A stretch of 64,000 nucleotides of DNA from Geminicoccaceae bacterium (GCA_025999455.1 AP024683.1:1495501-1559500); one strand, 5' to 3'; shown: positions 32,828 through 41,776, counted from the first letter of the stretch. The notes: generated by a model from the sequence alone, not told the origin. Numbers and translations: made by a program.

Positions 32828-33746
32828 GGAAGCGGAGCCGGCGTCGGGGCCGGCCGCCACCCTCCCGCTCGCCCGCACGCTCACCGGGCTCGGCCGGGTC
32901 GCACGCGCGCTCTGGCTCGCGCTCCGCCACCTCCTCTTGGAAGACGGCCTGGTCGTCGCGGGCTACGTGGCTTTCGCCGCGCTCTTCGCGATCTTCCCTT
33001 TCCTGATCGTGCTCTTGGCTTTGGCCGGCTTCTTCGGCCAGGGCGAGGCGGCGCAGGAATCGATCGCGCTCGCCCTCGACCTCGTGCCGGCCGAGGTCGC
33101 GGCCGTGCTCCGCCCGGTCGTGGCCGAGATCATGGGCGGGGCGCCGCGCGGCCTTCTGGGCGTGGGCATCCTCGTCTCGCTCTGGTTCGCCTCCTCCGGC
33201 ATGGAAGCGATCCGCCACGTCCTCGACCGCGCCTACGGCAGCCACGGGACCCACAATTTCCTCCTCGCCCGCCTGCAGAGCCTCGTCCTCGTCCTGCTCG
33301 TGGCGGTGGCGATCCTCCTCGCCATGGCGGCCCTCGTGGGCGTGCCGCTCGTCCGCCGGTTCGTGGCCTGGCTCGCCAAGCGGGAGGTGCTCGACCCCGG
33401 CACCTACCTCCTGCTGCGCTACGGGCTCGGGCTCACCCTGCTCACGGCGCTCACCTTGACGCTCCATCTCGTCCTGCCCGCCGCACCCGTCCGCTTCACC
33501 GAGGTGCTGCCCGGTACGCTTCTCTCGGTCCTGCTCTGGGCCTGGGCGGCCGAGCTCTACTCCGCCTATCTGGCCTCGCTGCCACAGTCCTACTCGGTGA
33601 CCTACGGCAGCCTGGCGGGGATCATCGTGACGCTCTTCTTCTTCTACATTTCGGCGGCGATTTTCATCTTCGGCGCCCAGCTCAACGGTGCCTTGCGCGA
33701 GCTGCGGGCCGAACGGTCGATCGTCGAACGCGACCGGCCGTGCTAG
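32787..33746 (+). CDS. YihY/BrkB family inner-membrane protein
   Basis: A 319-residue protein with six predicted transmembrane helices, typical of the YihY/BrkB (formerly RNase BN) family. Characteristic blocks are the AGYVAFAALFAIFPFLI first helix and the YGSLAGIIVTLFFFYISAAIFIFGAQLN near the end. The molecular function is unsettled; the old RNase assignment was withdrawn. It overlaps the CDF gene and precedes a metallophosphoesterase gene by 22 bases. Confidence 0.87.
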   Translation: MPDPVAPRSVPPDEEAEPASGPAATLPLARTLTGLGRVARALWLALRHLLLEDGLVVAGYVAFAALFAIFPFLIVLLALAGFFGQGEAAQESIALALDLVPAEVAAVLRPVVAEIMGGAPRGLLGVGILVSLWFASSGMEAIRHVLDRAYGSHGTHNFLLARLQSLVLVLLVAVAILLAMAALVGVPLVRRFVAWLAKREVLDPGTYLLLRYGLGLTLLTALTLTLHLVLPAAPVRFTEVLPGTLLSVLLWAWAAELYSAYLASLPQSYSVTYGSLAGIIVTLFFFYISAAIFIFGAQLNGALRELRAERSIVERDRPC

Positions 33747-33768
33747 AAGGCGGCCGGTCGGAGCGGGC

Positions 33769-34659
33769 GTGGCGGGCATGATCGAAGCGCTCTTCCTGGG
33801 CGGCGCTGGGGCCGCGGCGATCGCCGGCTGGGCGGCGCTCGTCGAGCCGCGCCGCTTCCGGCTGGTCCGCTACGAGGTCGCGAGCGCCGGCTGGCCCCCG
33901 AGCTGGCCGCCGCTCCGCTTGGCCGTGCTCGGCGATCTCCACGCCGCTCGGCCGCATCTCGGCGAGCGACGGCTCGCGCGGATCGTCGATCGCCTGCTCG
34001 CCGAACGGCCCGAGCTCGTCCTCTTCCCGGGCGATTTCCTCGCCAACCGCACGGCCTTCGTCCGCCCGCTTCCGGCCGAGCGGATCGCCGCGGCCCTCGC
34101 CCCGCTCGCGGAAGCCGCGCCGACCTTCGCGGTGCTCGGCAACCACGACCTCCACGAGGCGGGTGGCCGGCCGATCCGCGCCGCCCTCGAGTCCGCGGGG
34201 ATCGCCGTGCTCGAGAACGAGGTCGTCGAGCTCGACCTCGCCGGCCGGCCGCTGCAGCTCGCCGGGCTCGGCTGCGCGGTGAGCCGGCGCGCCGATCTCC
34301 CGGCGGTCCTCGCGGCCCTCGATCCGGACCGGCCCGCGATCCTCTTGAGCCACGTGCCCGACGCCGTGGCCTATCTTTCCGATCGGGTGCTCTTGACCGT
34401 GGCCGGCCACACCCACGGCGGCCAGGTCCGGCTGCCGGGCTTGGGGCCGCTCTTCACGATGAGTGCTTTGCCGCGCCGCTTCGCCCGTGGCCACCACCGG
34501 ATCGGCCGCCGCCACCTGCTCGTGACCTCGGGGGTCGGCACGAGCCTCTTGCCGATCCGCTTGGGCGTGCCACCCGAAGCCGTCCTCGCGACCGTCCGCG
34601 CCGCGCCCGAAGCGGTGACGGAACCGGCCGATCGATTGCCGGCCCGCGTGCCGGCCTGA
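33769..34659 (+). CDS. Calcineurin-like metallophosphoesterase
   Basis: A 296-residue protein with the five metallophosphatase blocks: GDLHAAR, PGDFLANR, GNHDLH, LLSHVPD and GHTHGGQ. A hydrophobic N-terminus (ALFLGGAGAAAIAGWAAL) suggests membrane attachment, as in YaeI/LpxH-like phosphodiesterases. The GTG start has GGAG five bases upstream; an ATG three codons later is the alternative. The substrate is unknown. Confidence 0.87.
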   Translation: MAGMIEALFLGGAGAAAIAGWAALVEPRRFRLVRYEVASAGWPPSWPPLRLAVLGDLHAARPHLGERRLARIVDRLLAERPELVLFPGDFLANRTAFVRPLPAERIAAALAPLAEAAPTFAVLGNHDLHEAGGRPIRAALESAGIAVLENEVVELDLAGRPLQLAGLGCAVSRRADLPAVLAALDPDRPAILLSHVPDAVAYLSDRVLLTVAGHTHGGQVRLPGLGPLFTMSALPRRFARGHHRIGRRHLLVTSGVGTSLLPIRLGVPPEAVLATVRAAPEAVTEPADRLPARVPA

Positions 34660-34682
34660 ACGAGAAACGGGAGGGAACATCC

Positions 34683-35066
34683 GTGCGTCGCCATTGGAAT
34701 CCGTCGGGAATTGCCGCACCCGTCGCCAAATACAGCCACGCCGTCCTGGTGACCGGCCACCACAAGCTCCTCGCCGTCTCGGGCCAGCTCGGCATCGCCC
34801 CGGACGGCTCGATGCCCGAGGGCTGCGAGGCGCAGGCGAAGCTCATCTTCGCCGCCCTCGACCGCTGCCTCGCCGAGGCCGGGATGGGCCGCCGGCACGT
34901 GATCCGCCTCAACACCTATCTCGTCGACCTGGCCGACCGGCCGGCCTTCATGGCGGTGCGCGACGCCTGGGTGGCCGACCCGCCGCCCGCCTCCACGCTC
35001 GTCGTGGTCAAGGAGCTCGTCCGCCCCGAAGCCCGGGTCGAGGTCGAGATCCTGGCCGCGGCTTGA
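34683..35066 (+). CDS. RidA-like (Rid family) protein lacking the catalytic Arg
   Basis: A 127-residue Rid/YjgF-fold protein. Canonical RidA deaminates reactive enamines using an Arg in a P-A-R-S/T motif; here the matching segment at residues 101-105 is PPAST, so that Arg is replaced. This places it with Rid subfamilies of unknown or different activity. The GTG start has a GGGAGGGAAC ribosome-binding site. Its stop overlaps the next TTG start. Confidence 0.85.
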   Translation: MRRHWNPSGIAAPVAKYSHAVLVTGHHKLLAVSGQLGIAPDGSMPEGCEAQAKLIFAALDRCLAEAGMGRRHVIRLNTYLVDLADRPAFMAVRDAWVADPPPASTLVVVKELVRPEARVEVEILAAA

Positions 35067-35657
35067 ACCCGGTGCGGGTCCTCCACCTTTACTGTCACCC
35101 GCTCGCCGACAGCTACCACGCGGCGCTGCGCGAGGCGGCGGCGGAGGGGCTGGCGCGCGCCGGCCACACGGTCGACCTGCTCGACCTCTACGCCGAGGGG
35201 TTCGACCCCGTGCTCTCGGCCGAGGCGCGCCGCCGCTACCACGACACGAGCCGCAACCGGGCCGGGCTCGAGACTTACGTCGACCGGCTGTTGCGGGCCG
35301 AGGCCCTGGTCGTGCAGTTCCCGACCTGGTGCTTCGGCCCGCCCGCCATGCTCAAGGGCTTCCTCGACCGCGTGCTGATGCCCGGGGTGGCCTTCGACCT
35401 TTCCGATCCGGCCCGGGTGCGGCCGCTTCTGGGTTGGGATCCGCAGCCTCACGGGCATCGTCACCTACGGGCGCGACCGGCTCACCGCGCTGTGGATGGG
35501 CGATCCGCCGCGCAAGATCGTCACCCGCTACCTGCGCTGGTTCGTCGCCCCGGGCGCGCGCGTCCGCTACCTCGCCCTCTACCACATGAACATGGCCGAC
35601 GAGCGGCGCCGGGCGGGCTTCCTCGCCCGCGTGCGCGACGAGCTCGCCCGGCTGTGA
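35063..35657 (+). pseudogene. NAD(P)H-quinone oxidoreductase, flavodoxin fold, frameshifted
   Basis: The first about 120 codons encode a flavodoxin-fold quinone reductase (VLHLYCHPLADSYHAALRE at the start and the VVQFPTWCFGPPAMLKGFLDRV block). Between about 35425 and 35444 the homology moves to the next frame (a one-base gain or two-base loss) and continues as SLTGIVTYGRDRLTALWMGD ... FLARVRDELARL to a TGA at 35655. Joined, the two parts give a normal length of about 197 residues. This is either a recent inactivating mutation or a sequence error; no slippery heptamer was seen. Start is a TTG overlapping the Rid gene or a GTG three codons on. Confidence 0.75.
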
Positions 35658-35666
35658 AGGGCGCGC

Positions 35667-36173
35667 TCAGCGCTTGGGCCGGCAATAGCTCGGCAGCAGG
35701 TAGAGTTTGCCGATCGGCGCCCCGCGCGCCGCGGCCGCCCGCTCGAGGTCGGCGTAGCGCCCGCCCGAGAAGCGCGGGCAGTCGCGGGCGAGTCCGGCGG
35801 CCACCAGCGCAGCCCCGAGGTCGCGGCCGTCGACCGTGCAGCGGGCGACGAGCCGGCCGTGCGTGCGGGCCCCGTCCGGCACGCAGGCGACGGTCCGGCC
35901 GAGCACGAGGTCGCGGAGCGCCGCCCGCGCCTCTTCGCCCAGGGGTTCGTGCAGCTCCGGTGCCGCCACGCCTTGCAGGCGGATCGCCCGGCCTTCGAGT
36001 TCGATCGTGTCGCCGTCGCGGACCCGCTCGACCGGTCCGCGCAGCGCGGCGAGCGCGACCGACCGCGAGCCGGGTTCGGCCGCGGCGACCTCCGACGAGG
36101 GAGCCCCGATCGCGACCGCCGCGGCGACGATCGCGACCAAGAGCTTCCGGCGCTTTCCCCCGGGTCCCGACAA
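35667..36173 (-). CDS. Secreted thermonuclease-like (SNase) protein
   Basis: A 168-residue protein with an N-terminal signal segment (KRRKLLVAIVAAAVAIGA) and a staphylococcal-nuclease OB-fold. DGDTIELEGRAIRLQGVAAPE (about 54-74) carries the substrate-binding Asp and Arg, and GEEARAAL and THGRLVARC follow as in the family. Likely a periplasmic or secreted nuclease; a non-catalytic relative cannot be excluded. A TTG start is supported by CGAGGAG seven bases upstream. It converges on the frameshifted oxidoreductase. Confidence 0.8.
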   Translation of the reverse strand: MSGPGGKRRKLLVAIVAAAVAIGAPSSEVAAAEPGSRSVALAALRGPVERVRDGDTIELEGRAIRLQGVAAPELHEPLGEEARAALRDLVLGRTVACVPDGARTHGRLVARCTVDGRDLGAALVAAGLARDCPRFSGGRYADLERAAAARGAPIGKLYLLPSYCRPKR

Positions 36174-36367
36174 GGCGATGCTCCTCGCGCCCCATCCTGC
36201 CGGGATCCGACACGGCGCGGGAGTTCTTTCGGCGGCGGGCGTAGCCGGCTATCGCGCGAGGTCGAATTTTCCGACGCGGCGGACGGGAGCGGGGGTGAGC
36301 GGCCGTGCCCTCTGGGCGTTCCACGGTCGAGCTGGGTGGCGGTCGACGGTCGCCCGGATGTCGTTCG

Positions 36368-37642
36368 TCAAGGCTTCGGCGGGGCGAGGTCGATCGGCGG
36401 GCCGGGGGTGCGGAGCGGCGGCAGGCAGGCGTCGCCCGCCACGTAGTCGATCCCGGCGGCACGCGCCCGTTCGGCGACGGTCGCGTCGGCCACCGGCACG
36501 AGCAGACTGCGCAGCCCGGCGGTCCGGCAGGCCTCGGCGAGCTCGGTGAGCCGCGGGCTCGTGGCCGGGTCGGCCGGATCGAGGCTCGAGGCGTCGATCG
36601 AGGCGACCCGTGCCCCGCGCCCGGCGAGGGCCGCGATCGCCTCGGGCTCGGGCGGGACCCGGACGATCGTGAAGGCGACCCGGCGCTCGAGCGGGGCGAT
36701 CAGCGCGCGCAGATCGGGGCGCGGCCGTTTCGGCACGCGTTCGACGATCTCGAGGATCAGCCGGTTGATCATGACCGCGGGCAGCTCGGCGAGGATCGCC
36801 TCCCAAGCCCGGCGGAAGCCCGGGGTGGCGAGCGTCGTGCGATGAACCGGCACGGCGAGGACCGGCAACTCGGCGCGCGGTCGACCGGGCGTGAGATGCG
36901 CCAAGGCGCGGTCGAGCAACCAGCGGTCGAGCTCGGCGTCGAAGGCGCCGGTCGCCGGGTCCGGGCAGAGCACGGTCGGCACGATCAGCGCGCCGCCCGG
37001 ACCCACGAGCCGCGCGAAGGCCCGATAGCCCACGATCCGCGCGAGCCTGAGCGCCAGGACCGGCCGGTAGAGCGCCACGAGCTCGCTCGCGTGATCGCGC
37101 AAGCGCGCAGCCTCGAGCTCGGCGAGCCGCCGTTCGGCTCGTCGCACCCGCTCGCGCAAGCCGAGCATGCCGGCGAGCGTCGCGAGCTCGGTCTCGTAAT
37201 CGAAGGGCAGGATGCGGACCACAGGCGCGGCGTCGCCCGGGGCCACACCCAACAGCCGCGCCGAGATCTCACCGGCCATCAAAGCCACCCGCCGCTCGAC
37301 CTCGGCGCGTTCCGGGGCGAGGGTGAGGATCCAGACCGTGGTCTCGTCGGCGGCGACGTAGGCCTCCGCCCCTTGGAGACCGCGGCCCAAGCAGGCTTCC
37401 ACCTGGGCCCAGACGAACGGGCGGGCGGTCTGCCAACGGGCGCCGAGCCGCTCCCGGATCGGCGTCAGGTCGACGACCGCGAGGGCGCCGTCGTCGCGCC
37501 GGCCGGGGAGCTCGCGACGGGCCTGGCGCAACCGATGCAGCCGGGCCGCGAACTCGCCGGGCAGGCCCGGGTCGAGCCCGGCCCGGCTGCGCGGCGGATA
37601 GAGTTCGAACGGGCGCTCGCGGACCTCGACCAAGCCGATCAC
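36368..37642 (-). CDS. Degenerate EAL-domain protein
   Basis: A 424-residue protein whose C-terminal half (about 185-415) follows the EAL fold: YRPVLALRLARIVGYRAFARL corresponds to the usual Y-Q-P-I...G-Y-E-A-L-x-R, LILEIVERVP to the E-x-T-E strand, and GIDYVAGDACLPPL to the G-x-x-x-Q-G-Y-x-x-x-x-P end. The EAL triplet itself, the DDFG loop and the catalytic Lys are missing, so c-di-GMP hydrolysis is unlikely; it may bind nucleotide or protein. The N-terminal part (about 40-140) may be a worn GGDEF-like domain. Start is GTG with a weak ribosome-binding site. Confidence 0.6.
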   Translation of the reverse strand: MIGLVEVRERPFELYPPRSRAGLDPGLPGEFAARLHRLRQARRELPGRRDDGALAVVDLTPIRERLGARWQTARPFVWAQVEACLGRGLQGAEAYVAADETTVWILTLAPERAEVERRVALMAGEISARLLGVAPGDAAPVVRILPFDYETELATLAGMLGLRERVRRAERRLAELEAARLRDHASELVALYRPVLALRLARIVGYRAFARLVGPGGALIVPTVLCPDPATGAFDAELDRWLLDRALAHLTPGRPRAELPVLAVPVHRTTLATPGFRRAWEAILAELPAVMINRLILEIVERVPKRPRPDLRALIAPLERRVAFTIVRVPPEPEAIAALAGRGARVASIDASSLDPADPATSPRLTELAEACRTAGLRSLLVPVADATVAERARAAGIDYVAGDACLPPLRTPGPPIDLAPPKP

Positions 37643-37781
37643 CCCGTGTCACGGGCCCCGACCGGCGTCGCCGCCGGCCGCCGCACCGCGGCATCGGCCC
37701 GCAGCTTGGCAGCCGAAGGTTGACGAACCGTGAAGAGTGGGCGAGCCACGGCAGCGCATCCCCGCCCCCGAGAGCGCCCCC

Positions 37782-38546
37782 ATGTTCGACCCCGACCGCC
37801 TTCTGCCGGCGCTCCTCGAGCTCGTCGGCCGGGCCGCCGCCCTCGTCCTCGAGCATTACGCCCGGCCGGCCGTGGCGTCGAGCAAGGCCGACCGCTCGCC
37901 CGTGACCGAGGCCGACCGCGCCGCGGAAGCGTTGATCGAGGCGGGTCTCCGGGTACTCGATCCGACCTTGCCGATCGTCGCCGAGGAGGCGGTGGCCGAG
38001 GGCCGCGTCCCGACCTTGGCACCGGGTGCGCCCTTCTGGCTCGTCGACCCGCTCGACGGCACCCGCGAGTTCCTCTCGAGGAACGGCGAGTTCACGGTCA
38101 ACGTGGCGCTCGTCGCCCGCGCCGAGCCGCTCCTGGGCGTGGTCGCCGCACCGGCCGTCGATCGGCTCTGGTGGGGAAGGGTGGGGCAGGGGGCCTTCAC
38201 CCGCGACGCGGGCGGGGAGCGGCCGATCCGGGTGCGGCCGCGGCCCGCGAGCGGGCTCGTCGCGGTCGCGAGCCGCTCGCACCGCGACCCCGAGACGGAT
38301 GCCTGGCTCGCCGCCCACGATGTCGCCGAGACGATCTCGGCCGGCAGCTCCTTGAAGCTCTGCCTCGTGGCCGAGGGCCGGGCCGACGTCTATCCGCGCT
38401 TCGGTCGGACCATGGAATGGGACATCGCGGCCGGCCACGCGGTCCTGGCCGCGGCGGGCGGGCGGGTGCTCACGCTCGACGGCCGACCCCTCGGCTACGG
38501 CAAGCCCGGCTTCGAGAACCCGCCCTTCGTCGCCTGGGGTGGCTGA
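37782..38546 (+). CDS. cysQ: 3'(2'),5'-bisphosphate nucleotidase / inositol-phosphatase family
   Basis: A 254-residue lithium-sensitive-type phosphatase, most like CysQ, which removes the 3'-phosphate of PAP during sulfate assimilation. Metal-binding motifs are AEEA and DPLDGTREF, and the C-terminal WDIAAGHAVLAAAGG is present. An inositol-1-phosphatase or HisN role is possible. The ATG has weak upstream pairing. pyrD follows after 11 bases. Confidence 0.88.
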   Translation: MFDPDRLLPALLELVGRAAALVLEHYARPAVASSKADRSPVTEADRAAEALIEAGLRVLDPTLPIVAEEAVAEGRVPTLAPGAPFWLVDPLDGTREFLSRNGEFTVNVALVARAEPLLGVVAAPAVDRLWWGRVGQGAFTRDAGGERPIRVRPRPASGLVAVASRSHRDPETDAWLAAHDVAETISAGSSLKLCLVAEGRADVYPRFGRTMEWDIAAGHAVLAAAGGRVLTLDGRPLGYGKPGFENPPFVAWGG

Positions 38547-38557
38547 GCTCGGCGCCG

Positions 38558-39604
38558 ATGCGGTTCCTCCGCCTCCTGCCGCCCGAACCGGCCCACGCCG
38601 CGGCCCTCGCCCTCGCCCGTCTGACGCCGCCGCTACCCCCTCGCGAGCGGCCCCGCCTCGCCACCCGGCTCGCGGGGCTCGCTCTGCCGCACCCCGTGGG
38701 TCTCGCCGCCGGCTTCGACAAGAACGCCGAAGCCTTCGCCGGGCTCTTGCGGCTCGGCTTCGCCTTCGTCGAGGTCGGCACCGTCACCCCGCGGCCGCAG
38801 CCGGGCAACCCGCCGCCGCGGCTCTTCCGGCTCGTCGAGGACCGGGCGCTGATCAACCGGATGGGCTTCAACAACGAGGGGCTCGAGGTCGTGGCGGCCC
38901 GGCTCGCCCGCCGCGACCGCCGCCGCGGCATCGTCGGCGCCAACATCGGCGTCAACCGCGACAGCGCCGAGCCGATCGCCGATTACCTCGCCGGCATCGA
39001 ACGGCTCGGCCCGCTCGCCGACTATCTGGTCGTCAACGTCTCCTCGCCGAACACGCCGGGGCTCAGGGAGTGGCAGCGGCCCGAACGGCTCGGAACACTT
39101 CTCGCGGCCCTGCGTCGCGCGCGCGACGGCCTCGCCGCGACGGGGGCGAAGCCGCCGCTCTTCTTGAAGATCGCCCCGGACCTCGAGGAGAAGGACGCGG
39201 CGGCGATCGTCGAGCTCGCCCTCGAGGCCGGGCTCGACGGGCTCGTCGTCGCCAACACGACGACCGCGCGCCCCACCTCGCTCCGCTCGAAACACCGCGA
39301 CGAACCCGGGGGGCTGAGTGGCGCGCCGCTCTTCGAGCCCTCGACGGCGCTCCTGCGGCAGGTCGCGGCACGGGCCCGCGGCCGGCTCGCGCTCGTGGGC
39401 GTGGGCGGCATCGACTCGGCCGAGCGCGCCTACGCCAAGATCCGGGCCGGGGCGTCGGCGGTCCAGCTCTACACGGGGCTCGTCTACGAGGGCCCGGGCC
39501 TTTTGCGGCGGATCCTCGACGGGCTCGAGCGGCTCTTGGACCGCGACCGGCTCGACCGGCTCGCCGATGCGGTGGGCCGCGATCTCGAGGCCGGAGCCGG
39601 TTGA
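38558..39604 (+). CDS. pyrD: Dihydroorotate dehydrogenase (quinone), class 2
   Basis: A 348-residue membrane-associated flavoenzyme oxidising dihydroorotate to orotate with quinone. The N-terminal helix (residues 1-30) is the quinone-tunnel extension of class 2 enzymes. Family blocks include GLAAGFDKNAEAF, NRMGFNNEG, VVNVSSPNTPGLR with the catalytic Ser, and GVGGIDSAERAYAKIRAGAS. A SAM-II riboswitch begins about 30 bases after its stop. Confidence 0.96.
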   Translation: MRFLRLLPPEPAHAAALALARLTPPLPPRERPRLATRLAGLALPHPVGLAAGFDKNAEAFAGLLRLGFAFVEVGTVTPRPQPGNPPPRLFRLVEDRALINRMGFNNEGLEVVAARLARRDRRRGIVGANIGVNRDSAEPIADYLAGIERLGPLADYLVVNVSSPNTPGLREWQRPERLGTLLAALRRARDGLAATGAKPPLFLKIAPDLEEKDAAAIVELALEAGLDGLVVANTTTARPTSLRSKHRDEPGGLSGAPLFEPSTALLRQVAARARGRLALVGVGGIDSAERAYAKIRAGASAVQLYTGLVYEGPGLLRRILDGLERLLDRDRLDRLADAVGRDLEAGAG

Positions 39605-39633
39605 CAGCGCAGGGCGCGGCGGGCAAGCGGGGC

Positions 39634-39690
39634 GCGCGTGGCGATTTGGGCCGGCCGGCTTGCGGGCCACGTTAAAGAAGCCGCTAAAAG
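39634..39690 (+). promoter_or_regulatory. SAM-II riboswitch upstream of metZ
   Basis: The segment matches the SAM-II aptamer. P1 is CGTGG (39637-39641) with CCACG (39667-39671); the loop contains GATTTG; P2 is GGCTT (39657-39661) with AAGCC (39678-39682), forming the H-type pseudoknot; the conserved GCTAAAA tail follows at 39683-39689. It lies 54 bases before the metZ ATG. Known SAM-II elements sit before alphaproteobacterial methionine genes and block translation when SAM binds. Confidence 0.9.
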
Positions 39691-39743
39691 GTCGGATCGC
39701 CGCGTGCGGTGCCGACCGCCGGCCGCCGCGGCGGGGAACGACC

Positions 39744-40919
39744 ATGAGCGACAGCTGGCGGATGCGGACCCGGCTCGTCCATGCGGGGGCCGCACGCTCG
39801 GGCTTCGGCGAGACCTCCGAAGCCATCTACGCGACCTCGGGCTTCGTCTACGCGAGTGCGGAGGAAGCCGAGGCGCGGGTCGCCGACCGCGCCCCGGGCT
39901 ACCAGTACAGCCGGATCGCCAACCCCACCGTGCGCATGCTCGAGGAGCGCTTCGCCGCCCTCGAAGGCGCCGAGGATTGCGCAGCCGTGGCGACCGGCAT
40001 GGCCGCCGTCCACGCCGCCCTCTTCTCTCAGCTGAAGGCGGGCGCACGGATCGTCGCGTCGGCACCCCTGTTCGGCGCCTGCCAGTGGATCGTGACCGAC
40101 CTCTTGCCCCGCTTCGGCGTCGAGAGCGAGCTCGTGCCGGCGGCCGACCTCGAGGCCTGGCGGCGGGCGCTCTCCCGACCGGCCGATCTCGTGCTCGTCG
40201 AGACGCCGGCCAACCCCACGCTCGAGCTCGTCGATCTGGCCGCGGTGGCGGGCCTCGCGAAGCGAGCGGGGGCGCGGCTCGTGGTCGACAACGCCTTCGC
40301 CACGCCTTGGCTGCAGCGGCCGCTCGAGCTCGGCGCCGACCTTTCCGTCTATTCCGCGACCAAGCTCGTCGACGGTCAGGGCCGCTGCCTCGGCGGCTTG
40401 CTCGCCGGTTCGGCCGATTTCCTCAAAGACACGCTCCGGCCCTATCTGCGCAACACCGGCCCCTCGCTCTCGCCCTTCAACGCCTGGGTGCTCTTGAAAG
40501 GGCTCGAGACCCTGGGCCTGCGCGTCGAGGCGCAGCAGGCGACCGCACGGCGCCTCGCCGAGTGGCTCGAGGGCCATCCGGGCGTGCGCGCGGTCCGCTA
40601 TCCGGGCCTCGCCTCGCACCCCCAGGCCGAGCTCGCCGCACGGCAGATGAAGGGGCCGGGGACGATGATCGCGCTCTTCGTGGGCGGCGGGCGGGAGCGC
40701 GCCTTCGCCGTGTTGAACCGGTTGCGGCTCGTCAAGATCTCGAACAATCTGGGCGACACCCGCTCGCTCGCGACGCATCCGGCGACCACCACCCACGCCA
40801 AGGTCCCGGCCGAACTCCGCGAGCGGCTCGGGGTGCACGAGGACCTGATCCGCCTCTCGGTCGGGCTCGAGGACGCGGAGGATCTCATGGACGATCTCGA
40901 CCGGGCGCTCCGGCCTTGA
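39744..40919 (+). CDS. metZ: O-succinylhomoserine sulfhydrylase
   Basis: A 391-residue PLP enzyme making homocysteine from O-succinylhomoserine and sulfide. The PLP Lys is Lys207 in SVYSATKLVDG, and the signature DLxLVETPANPTLELVD is present. The SAM-II riboswitch upstream indicates feedback control by S-adenosylmethionine. The stop overlaps the start of the dehydratase-like gene by four bases. Confidence 0.95.
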   Translation: MSDSWRMRTRLVHAGAARSGFGETSEAIYATSGFVYASAEEAEARVADRAPGYQYSRIANPTVRMLEERFAALEGAEDCAAVATGMAAVHAALFSQLKAGARIVASAPLFGACQWIVTDLLPRFGVESELVPAADLEAWRRALSRPADLVLVETPANPTLELVDLAAVAGLAKRAGARLVVDNAFATPWLQRPLELGADLSVYSATKLVDGQGRCLGGLLAGSADFLKDTLRPYLRNTGPSLSPFNAWVLLKGLETLGLRVEAQQATARRLAEWLEGHPGVRAVRYPGLASHPQAELAARQMKGPGTMIALFVGGGRERAFAVLNRLRLVKISNNLGDTRSLATHPATTTHAKVPAELRERLGVHEDLIRLSVGLEDAEDLMDDLDRALRP

Positions 40920-41776
40920 GCGGGCTCGACCTCGACCGGCTGCGCGCCTGGATCGGGCGGACCGAACGGCGGATCGACACGCTCGATCCCTGGCCCGCCG
41001 CCGCTTTGACCGCGGCCCTCGACCGCGACGATCCGCCGGGACCGGGCGAGCCCTTGCCGCCCTTCTGGCACCATCTCTACTTCCTGCCGACCGTCGCCGC
41101 TTCGGAGACCGGGCCGGACGGGCACCCCCGCCGCGGCGGCTTCCTGCCGCCCGTGCCCTTGCCGCGGCGGATGTGGGCCGGCGGCCGGCTCGCTTGGACC
41201 CGGCCGCTTCGGATCGGCGAGACGCTCGAGCGGATCTCGACCGTGCGCGCGGTCGAGCTCAAGCGGGGCCGGAGCGGGCCGCTCGTCTTCGTCCTGGTCG
41301 AGCACCGCTTCCTTTCCGCCGACGAGACCGTCCTCGTCGAGGAGCACGACATCGTCTACCGCGAGCCGCCCAAGCCCGAGGACGCGGTGCCGCCGCCGCT
41401 CGCCCCCGCCCCGGGTCCCTGGCGGCGGAGCTGGCGGCCCGATCCCGTGCTCCTCTTCCGCTACAGCGCGCTCACCTACAACGGCCACCGGATCCACTAC
41501 GACCATCCCTACGTGACCGGGGTCGAGGGCTATCCCGGGCTGATCGTCCACGGGCCGCTGCTCGCCACCTTCATGCTCGACCTGCTGCGTCGCGAGCGGC
41601 CGGGAGCGTTCCTGCGCCGCTTCGATTTCCGCGCCACGGCTCCGCTCTTCGCCGACCGCGAGCTCACCGTGCACGGTGACCCCGAGGGTGCGAACGGCGC
41701 GGTACGCCTCTGGATCACGGGGCCCGAGGGCGGGCTCGCCATGCTCGGGACGGCGGAGCTCGGCCGAACGCCCTAA
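40916..41776 (+). CDS. MaoC/HTD2-like hotdog acyl-CoA dehydratase (mesaconyl-C4-CoA hydratase-like)
   Basis: A 286-residue double-hotdog protein. The C-terminal half has the hydratase motif NGHRIHYDHPYVTGVEGYPGLIVHGPL (around residues 189-214), typical of MaoC/HTD2 enzymes. The N-terminal half is the FAS1-like dehydratase lobe. Related proteins are annotated mesaconyl-C4-CoA hydratase or 3-hydroxyacyl-thioester dehydratase. A TTG start overlaps the metZ stop, so it should fall under the same SAM-II control, an unexplained partner. Its stop overlaps the convergent rtcA stop. Confidence 0.82.
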   Translation: MSGLDLDRLRAWIGRTERRIDTLDPWPAAALTAALDRDDPPGPGEPLPPFWHHLYFLPTVAASETGPDGHPRRGGFLPPVPLPRRMWAGGRLAWTRPLRIGETLERISTVRAVELKRGRSGPLVFVLVEHRFLSADETVLVEEHDIVYREPPKPEDAVPPPLAPAPGPWRRSWRPDPVLLFRYSALTYNGHRIHYDHPYVTGVEGYPGLIVHGPLLATFMLDLLRRERPGAFLRRFDFRATAPLFADRELTVHGDPEGANGAVRLWITGPEGGLAMLGTAELGRTP

